32,365 nucleotides of DNA from assembly GCA_027485915.1 (NCBI GenBank), contig JAIXQA010000051.1, positions 1-32,365 on the forward strand, given 5' to 3'. This stretch comes from Alphaproteobacteria bacterium (lineage in GTDB: Bacteria > Pseudomonadota > Alphaproteobacteria > Caulobacterales > Aquidulcibacteraceae). A model generated the notes under the pieces. It was given only the letters and a program-made list of their open reading frames with translations, ran no database searches and was not told where the DNA came from. Position 1 is the stretch's first letter, and each line of letters starts with the position of its first letter. Of this stretch, positions 17,092 to 24,503 are shown piece after piece. The translations under genes and the position numbers were made by a program.

Positions 17092-17577
17092 ATGGCCAAA
17101 CCTGCGCGCGCACCCTCTAAAGACACATACAACGAAGCCGTCAAAGAGGCTAAATTACTCGACATCAGGCTTACAGAATCAAAGTGGGCGTTTGATCTGT
17201 CAATGCTGCGAGAAATGGATGAGCTTCAAAAATTTACCAATCAATCCATACTTGAAGCGCCACACTTCTCCCCCGAGACAGGCCGTCTCGTCGGTAAGGT
17301 CCTATGTAGGTTACTGATCACCGCTAATTTGGCGGTAGATGAGCCAGACGCAAGCCAAGCTGCCCTTGACTGCGAGTCTAGCTATGTTGTCGCCTTTGAA
17401 GTCCCAAAGGCGTTTACGTCACATAACGCAAACCAGTTCTTTGAAAGCACCGCGAAGTTTGCAGTCTGGCCCTACTTCCGGTCTCATGTCGCAAACCTTG
17501 CCGCGCAATCACGCTTAGAGTTGCCACCCCTTCCGCTCACAACGCTTTTGCAACGGATTAGGGACGACATACCCTAA
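17092..17577 (+). CDS. SecB-like chaperone, third gene of the TAC operon
   Basis: Predicted cytosolic holdase of the SecB fold, 161 residues (SecB of E. coli has 155). The first 100 residues fit the SecB beta-sheet region (LLDIRLTESKWAFDL, then VVAFEVP at 99-105). The diagnostic part is the C-terminal half: TAKFAVWPYFRSHVANLAA (120-138) followed by LELPPLPL (142-149). This matches the family pattern of a PY/WPYxR segment and a leucine-proline strand, and closely resembles Rv1957, the TAC chaperone of M. tuberculosis, as remembered. The gene starts two bases after the antitoxin stop, so it is in the same operon. A dedicated role protecting and folding the antitoxin is expected; general export function is a less likely alternative. 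Confidence 0.8.
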   Translation: MAKPARAPSKDTYNEAVKEAKLLDIRLTESKWAFDLSMLREMDELQKFTNQSILEAPHFSPETGRLVGKVLCRLLITANLAVDEPDASQAALDCESSYVVAFEVPKAFTSHNANQFFESTAKFAVWPYFRSHVANLAAQSRLELPPLPLTTLLQRIRDDIP

Positions 17578-17588
17578 TTGGTGGCCGT

Positions 17589-19250
17589 CTACCGCGCGAA
17601 CTTCTGGAACTTAATCCGGCTTGGGATGATTTCGGTCAGGCCCAGACGACGCTTCTTGTCTTCTTCATAGGCTTCGAAATTGCCCTCAAACCATTCCACA
17701 TGGCTGTCGCCCTCATAGGCGAGAATGTGGGTGGCCAAGCGGTCGAGGAACCAGCGGTCGTGGCTGATAACCACGGCGCAGCCGGGCCAAGCTTCCAGCG
17801 CATTTTCCAGCGCCGACAGGGTTTCCACGTCCAAGTCATTGGTCGGCTCGTCCAGCAAAAGGACGTTGGCACCCGACCGCAACGTCTTGGCGAGGTGAAC
17901 GCGGTTACGCTCCCCACCCGACAACAGGCCGACTTTCTTTTGCTGGTCGCCACCTTTGAAGTTAAAAGTGCCAACATAGGCGCGCGACGGCACTTCACGG
18001 CCGCCGACGTCAATAATGTCCAGCCCACCGGAAATTTCTTCCCAGACGTTCTTATTGTCATCCAAATGGTCGCGGCTTTGATCGACAAAGCCCAGCTTCA
18101 CGCTCTCGCCCACGGTGATGGAGCCGCTGTCTGGCTGTTCCTGACCGGTGATCATCTTAAACAGAGTGGACTTACCCGCCCCGTTCGGACCGATCACACC
18201 TACAATGCCGTTCTGTGGAAGTTTGAAGGTGAGGTCCTTGATCAACATGCGATCGCCATAGCCCTTGGACAGATTGTCAAAGCGAATAACATTTGTGCCC
18301 AGACGGGGTCCGGGTGGGATTTGGATAGTGGCAAAGCTCTGCTTTTCGCGCTCGGCCGCATCCGCCATTTCTTCATAGCGGGCCAGACGGGCTTTCGACT
18401 TGGCTTGGCGGGCTTTCGGGCTTTGGCGCACCCAGTCCAATTCCTTCGCCATCATCTTGGACTTGGCATCGCTCTCGCGCTCTTCCTGCGCGATCCGCTT
18501 GGCCTTTTGCTCGAGCCAGCTGGAATAATTGCCTTCGTAAGGAATACCTTTGCCGCGGTCGAGTTCCAGCGTCCACTTCGTCACTTGGTCAAGGAAATAG
18601 CGGTCGTGGGTGACGAGGATGACGCAGCCTGGAAATTCTTCCAAATGGTGCTGAAGCCAAGCAACCGATTCTGCGTCCAAATGGTTGGTCGGTTCGTCCA
18701 GCATCATCATGTCAGGCTTGGACAGCAACAGGCGGCACAACGCGACACGGCGCTTTTCCCCACCTGACAGCTTGGATATATCGGCGTCATTGTCAGGGCA
18801 GCGCAGCGCGCCCATCGCCATTTCGATCTTGGCATCAATGTCCCACGCATCGGCCGCATCAATCTGCTCTTGCAGGGCGGTCATTTCTTCCATCAACTCG
18901 TCAGAATAATCTTCCGCCATCTTCATGGAGATCTCACCGAATCGATCAAACAAGATCTTTTCAGGGCATTCGGCAATCACATTCTCCCACACCGACTTGG
19001 TAGGGTCGAGGTCTGGCTCTTGCGCCAAATAGCCCATTTTGGTGCCTTGGGCCGGACGAGCTTCACCCGTGAAGTCCTTGTCGAGGCCAGCCATGATTTT
19101 CAAAAGGCTAGACTTACCCGAGCCGTTGACACCCACCACACCAATCTTCGCATCTGGGTAAAAGGACAACCAGATGTTTTCGAATACTTTCTTGCCGCCT
19201 GGATAGGCTTTGGTAAGGCCTTGCATTTGGAAGATATGCTGATGTGCCAC
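17589..19250 (-). CDS. ettA: Energy-dependent translational throttle protein EttA (ABC-F)
   Basis: Soluble ABC-F ATPase that binds the ribosomal E site and gates the first peptide bond according to ATP/ADP ratio. The 553 residues (555 in E. coli) contain two nucleotide-binding domains: Walker A GVNGSGKSS with signature LSGGEKRR, and Walker A GPNGAGKST with signature LSGGERNR. The linker between them is rich in charged residues (KAKRIAQEERESDAKSKMM, VRQSPKARQAKSKARL) as in EttA. No membrane domains are present. It is convergent with the TAC operon, whose last stop lies 11 bases away, and divergent from the vapC-like gene. A long antisense open frame inside it is a reading-frame shadow. Confidence 0.96.
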   Translation of the reverse strand: MAHQHIFQMQGLTKAYPGGKKVFENIWLSFYPDAKIGVVGVNGSGKSSLLKIMAGLDKDFTGEARPAQGTKMGYLAQEPDLDPTKSVWENVIAECPEKILFDRFGEISMKMAEDYSDELMEEMTALQEQIDAADAWDIDAKIEMAMGALRCPDNDADISKLSGGEKRRVALCRLLLSKPDMMMLDEPTNHLDAESVAWLQHHLEEFPGCVILVTHDRYFLDQVTKWTLELDRGKGIPYEGNYSSWLEQKAKRIAQEERESDAKSKMMAKELDWVRQSPKARQAKSKARLARYEEMADAAEREKQSFATIQIPPGPRLGTNVIRFDNLSKGYGDRMLIKDLTFKLPQNGIVGVIGPNGAGKSTLFKMITGQEQPDSGSITVGESVKLGFVDQSRDHLDDNKNVWEEISGGLDIIDVGGREVPSRAYVGTFNFKGGDQQKKVGLLSGGERNRVHLAKTLRSGANVLLLDEPTNDLDVETLSALENALEAWPGCAVVISHDRWFLDRLATHILAYEGDSHVEWFEGNFEAYEEDKKRRLGLTEIIPSRIKFQKFAR

Positions 19251-19408
19251 GCGTGTGTCTTTCTGTCGGTCAATTGAGGAGTTGGCGGGGCTTTTAGCTG
19301 ACCCGAGGGCGAAGGGGAAGGGTAGGCCATGCGGGGGACTTGTGCTGCTGCAGGGCCATGGCTATCGAAAAGCACATAGGCTTGAAACCAATCCGCGGGG
19401 TGGGGTCG

Positions 19409-19789
19409 ATGAAGGTTTTGTTCGACACCAATATATTGATCGACCACCTGCAGGGCCACCGCGCCGCAACAGAAGCCATCGCAGCCCATAGTAGGGCGGC
19501 CATTTCGGTCATCAGCTGGGTTGAAGTGATGTCTGGCGTGCCCTCTGCCAAAGAAGATGCCATGCGCCTGTGGCTTGACCGCTTTCACCTGATCGAAGTC
19601 GATGCCGATATCGCGGTCTATGCGGCCAGCCTACGTCAGGAGAGGCGGCTGGACTTGGCCGATGCCCTAATTGTCGCCACGGCCCAAGCCAGTGGGCGGA
19701 CTTTGGTCACGCGCGATCGCGCCCTATGCGATGAACTCGACGATCCACCCGTCCTAATCCCATATGACCTGAATGACGACGACCCCTGA
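19409..19789 (+). CDS. VapC-like PIN-domain ribonuclease without a visible VapB partner
   Basis: PIN-fold Mg2+-dependent RNase, 126 residues from the ATG at 19409 (GGGGTGGGG upstream); the frame stays open a further 23 codons, but MKVLFDTNILIDHL is the usual VapC N-terminus. Acidic active-site residues are present: Asp6 in FDTNILID, Glu in SWVEVMSG, Asp in DLADALIVATA and Asp in TLVTRDRAL. VapC toxins normally follow a small antitoxin gene, but the 158 bases up to the ettA start encode nothing resembling VapB, AbrB or RHH proteins. It may be an orphan toxin, a domesticated PIN nuclease, or use a remote antitoxin. Confidence 0.85.
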   Translation: MKVLFDTNILIDHLQGHRAATEAIAAHSRAAISVISWVEVMSGVPSAKEDAMRLWLDRFHLIEVDADIAVYAASLRQERRLDLADALIVATAQASGRTLVTRDRALCDELDDPPVLIPYDLNDDDP

Positions 19790-19834
19790 CCCCAATCCTG
19801 TCCAAGGTCTGAACACGGCTTGGCCATCTTAACG

Positions 19835-19857
19835 CCAAACTAACCATGTTTGGTTTT
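19835..19857 (+). terminator. Candidate rho-independent terminator after the vapC-like gene
   Basis: CCAAAC (19835-19840), loop TAACCAT, GTTTGG (19848-19853), then TTTT. An alternative overlapping stem AACCA-TGTT-TGGTT (19842-19855) is mutually exclusive with it. The element ends about 32 bases before the eipA start, so it separates vapC from eipA or acts in the eipA leader. Confidence 0.5.
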
Positions 19858-19889
19858 AACAAGCCGAGGGGCGTTATTGGAGCCACATC

Positions 19890-20513
19890 ATGTTAGATCG
19901 GAAACTTGCTATTCTCTGCGCGGCAGCCCTGACTTTGGGAACCCCTGCCTTCGCGCAAACCACCGGGCCAACGCCGGATGACACGACCATGTCATCGGGT
20001 ACTGCGCCCGCCACGAAAAAGGCCAATCCTGACGGCTTCACCCAGCAGGAAATCATCGATGCGGCCGGAAGTTTCTTTGGCAAAACCTCGGGCAGCGTTG
20101 GGCAAGCGGTTGAGCGCGTGTTCCAAGATCAAGGAAGTCCGGTCGGCTATATCCGCGGCGATGAGTATGCCGCTGCGGTGGGCTTTGGGCTGCGCTATGG
20201 CCAGGGCACTTTGGTGATGAAAGACGGGCAAGAGCGTAAGATCTTCTGGCAAGGCCCATCGATTGGGCTCGACACGGGGGGCAATGCCAGCAAAGTCTTC
20301 ACCCTCGTCTACAATCTGCAAAACCCAGATGGCATTTACCGTCGCTATCCAGGCGTGGAGGGTGCAGCTTTCTTCATTGCCGGGATTGCCGTGACCTATC
20401 AGCGCGCCGAAGGCGTGACCTTGGCCCCAATGCGCACAGGCCTTGGCTTCCGCGCTGGGGTGAACGCAGGCTACACCGCTTATTCTAAGCGCCGCCGCGC
20501 TATTCCATTCTGA
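19890..20513 (+). CDS. eipA: DUF1134 envelope protein, EipA-like
   Basis: Periplasmic envelope-integrity protein of the alphaproteobacterial DUF1134/EipA family, a small beta-barrel required for cell-envelope integrity in Brucella and important in Caulobacter. The 207 residues begin with a signal peptide (cleavage after AFA, near residue 22), a low-complexity Thr/Pro-rich stretch to about 48, then the conserved domain: LRYGQGTLVMK (101-111), WQGPSIGLDTGG (120-131), LVYNLQNPDGIYRRY (139-153) and PMRTGLGFRAGVNAGY ahead of a terminal PF. TTGGAG lies eight bases before the ATG. It is convergent with gluconokinase. The family assignment is strong; the molecular function remains poorly defined. Confidence 0.9.
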   Translation: MLDRKLAILCAAALTLGTPAFAQTTGPTPDDTTMSSGTAPATKKANPDGFTQQEIIDAAGSFFGKTSGSVGQAVERVFQDQGSPVGYIRGDEYAAAVGFGLRYGQGTLVMKDGQERKIFWQGPSIGLDTGGNASKVFTLVYNLQNPDGIYRRYPGVEGAAFFIAGIAVTYQRAEGVTLAPMRTGLGFRAGVNAGYTAYSKRRRAIPF

Positions 20514-20517
20514 TCGC

Positions 20518-20994
20518 TCACGCAGAATTGAGTGCAAAAGCCTGAATGATCTGATCGACCTGCGCAGCCGTCGGCTGCGCAGCGTCGACAGCCAGTGCAT
20601 CGTCTGGCGTCTCCAAGGTCGAAAATTGAGAGGCAAGGATGCTAGGGCCCGCAAAATGGCCTTGTCGGCTCGACAGTCGTGTGTGGGCAAGGTCGGTGCC
20701 GATCACCAGATGCACCAGATAATCCGGCGACAAACTGGTGCGATGCACAGCTTTGAGCGCGGAGCACGCCAAGATCGTCGGTACCCCCGCTTCGTCGAAC
20801 ACCGGCTTAATCCGGGCCAGCCAAGCTGCGCGATCCACCTCATCTAAGGTCACACCAGAGGCGATTTTTGCCTTGGCTTCCGGGGCATGAAAGTCATCGG
20901 CATCCAGAAAGCGCCACCCAAGGCGGGCAGCCAAGGCTGTGCCCAATGTCGTCTTGCCCGCGCCTGAAACGCCCATGATCACCAGCTTTGCCAT
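20518..20994 (-). CDS. gntK: Gluconokinase, GntK type
   Basis: P-loop kinase phosphorylating D-gluconate to 6-phosphogluconate for the Entner-Doudoroff or pentose phosphate route. The 158 residues from the ATG at 20994 start MAKLVIMGVSGAGKTT with Walker A GVSGAGKT, followed by FLDADDFHAPEAKAKIASG, the gluconate-kinase signature, and SRQGHFAGPSILASQFSTLE, also typical. The frame is open 24 codons further upstream without family similarity. The protein is slightly shorter than the 170-175 residues usual for the family. No gluconate permease or edd/eda gene is near. The 3' coding end contains a very strong hairpin (20556-20587). Confidence 0.93.
   Translation of the reverse strand: MAKLVIMGVSGAGKTTLGTALAARLGWRFLDADDFHAPEAKAKIASGVTLDEVDRAAWLARIKPVFDEAGVPTILACSALKAVHRTSLSPDYLVHLVIGTDLAHTRLSSRQGHFAGPSILASQFSTLETPDDALAVDAAQPTAAQVDQIIQAFALNSA
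20556..20587. repeat. Strong GC-rich hairpin inside the gntK 3' end
   Basis: CTGCGCAGCC-GTC-GGCTGCGCAG (20560-20582) is a perfect 10-bp stem with a 3-base loop, extended by CGAC/GTCG with a single bulged base. It lies 43 bases past the eipA stop on the plus strand, so it could end eipA transcription or protect its 3' end, although no T-run follows. Confidence 0.55.
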
Positions 20995-21077
20995 GGGCAA
21001 AACTTTAGCCGAGCCGTGCCCGCCCCCGCAAGTCAGCCGCACGGGGCGAAATGACACCCAAATCAATGATAAGCCAA

Positions 21078-21106
21078 TTGACGCCTGCGCCCATGTCCTC
21101 TAAATC
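21078..21106 (+). promoter_or_regulatory. Promoter of tRNA-Leu
   Basis: TTGACG at 21078-21083 and TAAATC at 21101-21106, separated by exactly 17 bases, end 12 bases before the first base of the tRNA. The spacing and position make this the best sigma-70-type promoter in the window. Confidence 0.6.
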
Positions 21107-21118
21107 CCCGCTTCCGTT

Positions 21119-21203
21119 GCCCAGATGGCGGAATTGGTAGACGCACTGCTTTCAGGTAGCAGCGCCGCGAGGCGTGGAGGTTCGAGTCCTCTTCTGGGCA
21201 CCA
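21119..21203 (+). tRNA. tRNA-Leu (anticodon CAG)
   Basis: 85 bases including an encoded CCA. The acceptor stem GCCCAGA (21119-21125) pairs with TCTGGGC (21193-21199), with discriminator A and CCA following. The anticodon stem CTGCT/AGCAG encloses loop TTCAGGT, giving anticodon CAG at 21153-21155, which reads the CUG codon. A long variable arm (class II, as expected for tRNA-Leu) and a T arm GGAGG-TTCGAGT-CCTCT complete the cloverleaf. It stands alone, not in an rRNA operon. Confidence 0.97.
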
Positions 21204-21226
21204 CTTTCTTGTTTGACGAAGTCCTT

Positions 21227-22288
21227 CTAGATCAGCTCAAACGAGCGGTGGTCTTCGACCATGGATGCAGCGCGGGCACACATAGCAAGGAACATGGCGT
21301 CGCCGCGCGGCGTTTGTTCGACGATCATGGATGCCAAGACGCCCATCAGGAATCCGGCCAAGGCATCACGGCGATAAATGTCCCATAGGCTTTGCGTGTC
21401 GGCCTTGGGCACCCCGGCCTTTAACAAGTGGCTGGTCCATAGATGGACCAAATCCAGTTCATGCGTGCGGCGCATCTCTGGTGTCAAAGCGGTCCCTAGA
21501 TAATAGGCGATATCGGTGGCCCCATTGCCGACCCCGGCGGTTTGCCAGTCGACAATCACAAGTGGGTGGGCGAGATCGGCTTCGTGAAACAACATATTGT
21601 CAGGGCGAAAATCGCCATGGGTGAGGCAGCGCGGTCCAGGGCGTTGGGTGATCCAGTCGTTGATCCGGCCGAGATAAGCCTCGCCCGTTGCGCGGATTTG
21701 GTCGTTGATCTGGTCGGCATAGCGCGCACAAAAGGCGGGCCACAGCATATCAAACAAGGCGTCGACATTCATGCCAGAGGCTGCTTGCGACCCGTTGAGC
21801 CACGCATGGGTATCGAGTCCGCTGTCACCCCACCAAGCGGCATGGATGCTGGCACCGGCCAGCATCGCCAGCCTCGCTTCTTCCAAAGTCGCGGGCGTGA
21901 GTTGATTGCCCGGCCGATGGGCGGGAAAGTCGTCCATCAGCAAGGCAAACTCGTGGGTCGCTTCGTCAACCATTGCATATCTGGCCGTTGGGATCGGCAG
22001 CGGTTTGGTGTTGCCATAATGCTGGTAGAATTTGACTTCCCGCACATAGCTCAATTGCGCGATGCCCGTGGCCCGGCTGACCGGATCTTCCGACATGAAT
22101 TTGCCGATTAACGAAGCGGGGCCGCTCGCGTCGCGATTGGCGTGTGTCAGCACGAAGCGATAGGTTGCGCCAACTTGGCCTGTCCCAACCGCGTGGGCGG
22201 AAACGGCAGAGACGTTCAACCCCAAATTCTGGGTGAGCCAAAGGGCATTAATGTCGGTCGGTGCGGGAATGGGGTCAGTCTGCGACAA
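21227..22288 (-). CDS. Phosphotransferase family protein (APH / choline kinase fold)
   Basis: Small-molecule kinase-like protein, 353 residues. The catalytic loop LTHGDFRPDNML (222-233) contains the Brenner-type HGD-x4-DN motif, and VIVDWQTAGVGNGATDIAYYLG (Asp247) is the metal-binding DxD/DW motif. The N-lobe has a G-T-G-Q-V-G loop at about 35-40 and a Lys in LIGKF. The substrate is unknown; the family includes aminoglycoside, choline, ecdysteroid and acyl-CoA dehydrogenase-associated kinases, and resistance should not be assumed. The start overlaps the 3' end of the beta-barrel gene by 14 bases, so the two are one operon and probably act on the same metabolite. Confidence 0.85.
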   Translation of the reverse strand: MSQTDPIPAPTDINALWLTQNLGLNVSAVSAHAVGTGQVGATYRFVLTHANRDASGPASLIGKFMSEDPVSRATGIAQLSYVREVKFYQHYGNTKPLPIPTARYAMVDEATHEFALLMDDFPAHRPGNQLTPATLEEARLAMLAGASIHAAWWGDSGLDTHAWLNGSQAASGMNVDALFDMLWPAFCARYADQINDQIRATGEAYLGRINDWITQRPGPRCLTHGDFRPDNMLFHEADLAHPLVIVDWQTAGVGNGATDIAYYLGTALTPEMRRTHELDLVHLWTSHLLKAGVPKADTQSLWDIYRRDALAGFLMGVLASMIVEQTPRGDAMFLAMCARAASMVEDHRSFELI

Positions 22289-23369
22289 GGCTTGTTAGTC
22301 CCAAGGGGGCATAGGGGCCGATGATGAATTGTTCGAGGATTCCAGTGCCCGTCTGTGTCTGCCCGTCCGTCGACAGGGTCACCTTGCATAGTGCTTGAAT
22401 ATGCAGGTGGTCGGGGCGGCCCGGCGTGATGACGGACAGGTCGATATCCTCGCGTTCGACGACAAGCTCGCCCTTCCAGCAGCCATGCCCCCAGTTGGGA
22501 TGGCCATAGCCAAGCCCGCGCATCAAGAAGGTGGTGATTGGCTGAAAGGTGGCTTGGCGGCTGGGTTGCCCGTCTGCTTCGATTATCAAGTTGGCCGAGC
22601 TCGCATGGCGCGTCCCCGGCATAAGGGTGAGAGACATCGACCCGCGCTCGGTCTCAATCTGGCCGGCCGGGCCCGCATGATCGGGACACCATACCGCGCG
22701 ACTATTCCAAGGCTTTCCGGTTTGGTCGGCATTGATGTGGAAAAACAGACTGGCATCGGCAAAATTCACCGGACTCCATAGCCAGAAGAATTGTGGTATT
22801 TGTTGAGGTACGCTCGGCTGAGGGTCACTCACACCTATAGGTCGAATACCCCAAGAGCGGTCGCGCGTGCCAACACTGCCGGCAATGTCTACCCGCACGC
22901 CATCCATCTCGATCCAGCCCGACCAGTGCCCATTCTGGGTCATCCTTGTATAGTCCATAAAGGTTCGCGGGCCGATGCGGCGCGTAAAACGCGGCTCTTC
23001 GACGGGAAAGGCGCGCCCGGTAAAGGTCAAATCGGCGCTGATGCCCTCATGCTCACAAACCAGAATCCGCAAAATCTTCAGGGGTTCGACAATCTCAATT
23101 TGGATCGGCCCAACCGAGAGGTCCATCCGCTCCATCGCCAGAAGTCGCGAGGCGTGCAGGCAATGTTGGACGCCGTCGCGAATAAACGAAAGATGCGCAT
23201 CCGCAACATTGAGATGCGGGTAAATGCCAAAAGCCACGGCGAAGAACCCACTGCCATCGCTTTGATATCCATTGAAAAAATACCGGTCGTAAAAATTGCG
23301 ATCGGTACCTGAATAGGCAATTGGTTCAGCGGTTTGATGGATAGGATAGTCGTCACCTTGCGTCAGCAT
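22275..23369 (-). CDS. CrtC/AttH-like beta-barrel protein (hydroxyneurosporene synthase-like)
   Basis: Protein of 364 residues from the ATG at 23369, without signal peptide; the frame is open 25 codons further up without recognisable similarity. It is rich in Trp, Gly and aromatic residues in alternating beta-strand patterns: FYDRYFFNGY near the N-terminus, GWIEMDGVRVDIAGSVGTRDRSWGIR mid-protein and QFFWLWSPVNFADASLFFH. The RDRSWG motif and the two-domain lipocalin-like layout resemble the CrtC hydratase, AttH and Diels-Alderase group, a scaffold used for terpenoid hydration or cyclisation and for poorly known lipids. No carotenoid genes are nearby, so carotenoid hydration is not claimed. It overlaps the phosphotransferase by 14 bases. 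Confidence 0.65.
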   Translation of the reverse strand: MLTQGDDYPIHQTAEPIAYSGTDRNFYDRYFFNGYQSDGSGFFAVAFGIYPHLNVADAHLSFIRDGVQHCLHASRLLAMERMDLSVGPIQIEIVEPLKILRILVCEHEGISADLTFTGRAFPVEEPRFTRRIGPRTFMDYTRMTQNGHWSGWIEMDGVRVDIAGSVGTRDRSWGIRPIGVSDPQPSVPQQIPQFFWLWSPVNFADASLFFHINADQTGKPWNSRAVWCPDHAGPAGQIETERGSMSLTLMPGTRHASSANLIIEADGQPSRQATFQPITTFLMRGLGYGHPNWGHGCWKGELVVEREDIDLSVITPGRPDHLHIQALCKVTLSTDGQTQTGTGILEQFIIGPYAPLGLTSLVAD

Positions 23370-23433
23370 ATGTGTGTTCCAAACCGGTGAAAGTGGTATT
23401 GCATGCAAACTATGGCGTATTCTGAAAGAACTT

Positions 23434-23454
23434 GCCACACCCAACTGGTGTGGC
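23434..23454 (-). terminator. Candidate terminator of the methyltransferase gene
   Basis: A perfect 8-bp stem GCCACACC/GGTGTGGC with a 5-base loop lies 69 bases downstream of the methyltransferase stop (minus strand). It is followed on that strand by AAGTTCTTTC, a broken T-run. It would partly insulate the two downstream genes. Confidence 0.45.
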
Positions 23455-23522
23455 CCAGAATCAACAAGGTTTCTGAGCTTCCGATCACGCGTTCGGCTGT
23501 GAACGGGGAATAGCTATCGCCC

Positions 23523-24275
23523 CTACCCCGTCCCTTTCTGCGCATAAATCATAAAGCCATGATGGCCGCCGTGATTGGTCGGCTCCAAATGATGGTTTTG
23601 GAAGCCAGCTTTACGGATTAGCGCGAGCACTTGGTCAAGGTCGTAATCAAACATGGTAATCTGTCCGACATCATGGCGCGGAAATAGGCTGTCACGAAAG
23701 CGGCGCAGCAGCTTCCGGAGCGGCCCTGCGGTGTCTTGCGACAGAAGATGGGCGTCTCGATGGGTCGTGATCTGCAAGGATAGAAAACCACCCGGCTTTA
23801 CCATCGCAAGCAAATCTCCAATCAAAGCGATGCCGCGCGAGGGCGGAATGTGTTGCAGCACAATGTAGGAATTGACCCAGTCAAACAGACCCAATGTCGC
23901 GGCCTCTTTCGGGGTGGCGACGAGGCTAACCGTCGAAACGCCAAGTTCAATCAAATGCTTTTGACACATCGCGCGCATGGATTCGGCAATATCAATGCCA
24001 ACGGCGCGCGTAGAACGCTTCGCCAAGGGCACCAACAAGCGCCCAACCCCAGCACCAAAGTCCAAACAAGCTTCAAAATGGTCAGGGGCGTTAAAGTGCT
24101 GCCGCAAAACCGCATGGAAATGCTCGATATCGCCAAAGCCGGTTTGATAGAAGGCGTCCCGTGTGCCGGAATCCATCTTGCCTGCTCGAAAGCGTTCATC
24201 TGTGATCACGGCCCAGAAGGGATCCTCCGCACCAAGTCGGTTCCAGTCTGCATCTGTGTCGCGTTCGCCGCGCAT
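23523..24275 (-). CDS. Class I SAM-dependent methyltransferase
   Basis: Rossmann-fold methyltransferase, 250 residues. SAM motif I is CLDFGAGVGRL (DFGAGVG, 72-78); motif II acidic GIDIAESM follows, then FDWVNSYIVLQHIPP (motif IV region) and VKPGGFLSLQITTHRD (motif VI). The N-terminal 60 residues with WAVITDERFR and FYQTGFGDIEHF resemble methyltransferases of glycan and polysaccharide loci, but the substrate cannot be told. It is transcribed toward the beta-barrel/phosphotransferase pair with a hairpin between, and divergent from rnd. The 228-base upstream gap shows no RNA gene or clear promoter. Confidence 0.87.
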   Translation of the reverse strand: MRGERDTDADWNRLGAEDPFWAVITDERFRAGKMDSGTRDAFYQTGFGDIEHFHAVLRQHFNAPDHFEACLDFGAGVGRLLVPLAKRSTRAVGIDIAESMRAMCQKHLIELGVSTVSLVATPKEAATLGLFDWVNSYIVLQHIPPSRGIALIGDLLAMVKPGGFLSLQITTHRDAHLLSQDTAGPLRKLLRRFRDSLFPRHDVGQITMFDYDLDQVLALIRKAGFQNHHLEPTNHGGHHGFMIYAQKGTG

Positions 24276-24503
24276 TACACACCCTCACTCATTCAGGACC
24301 ACCGGGCTCCAAGACAGTTCTGGCCATAGCCTATGCGCGGCCTCATGCCATCAGAAAAGTGGCAGACCTATGTACGCCTGCATTCTGCATTCAACATCTT
24401 TTGCGATGCAGGACAAAAAGGCTTAGAGAGGAAATCAACCTGTGACGCGATCCTTCATCGGCGCTTCATGACCCAAATTCTAGGACCACAAGAGGCTTAA
24501 GAA

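Noticed and set aside
17700-18767. 355-codon plus-strand open frame opposite ettA
   Set aside because: It lies wholly antisense to a strongly conserved ABC-F gene, has no recognisable domain, and is the kind of frame produced by GC-biased codons.
19255-19491. Frame that might encode a VapB antitoxin before the vapC-like gene
   Set aside because: It extends far into vapC in another frame and its sequence lacks AbrB, RHH or Phd features.
21227-22288. Aminoglycoside resistance gene
   Set aside because: Only the general APH-fold motifs are present; the operon partner and family breadth point to another small-molecule substrate.
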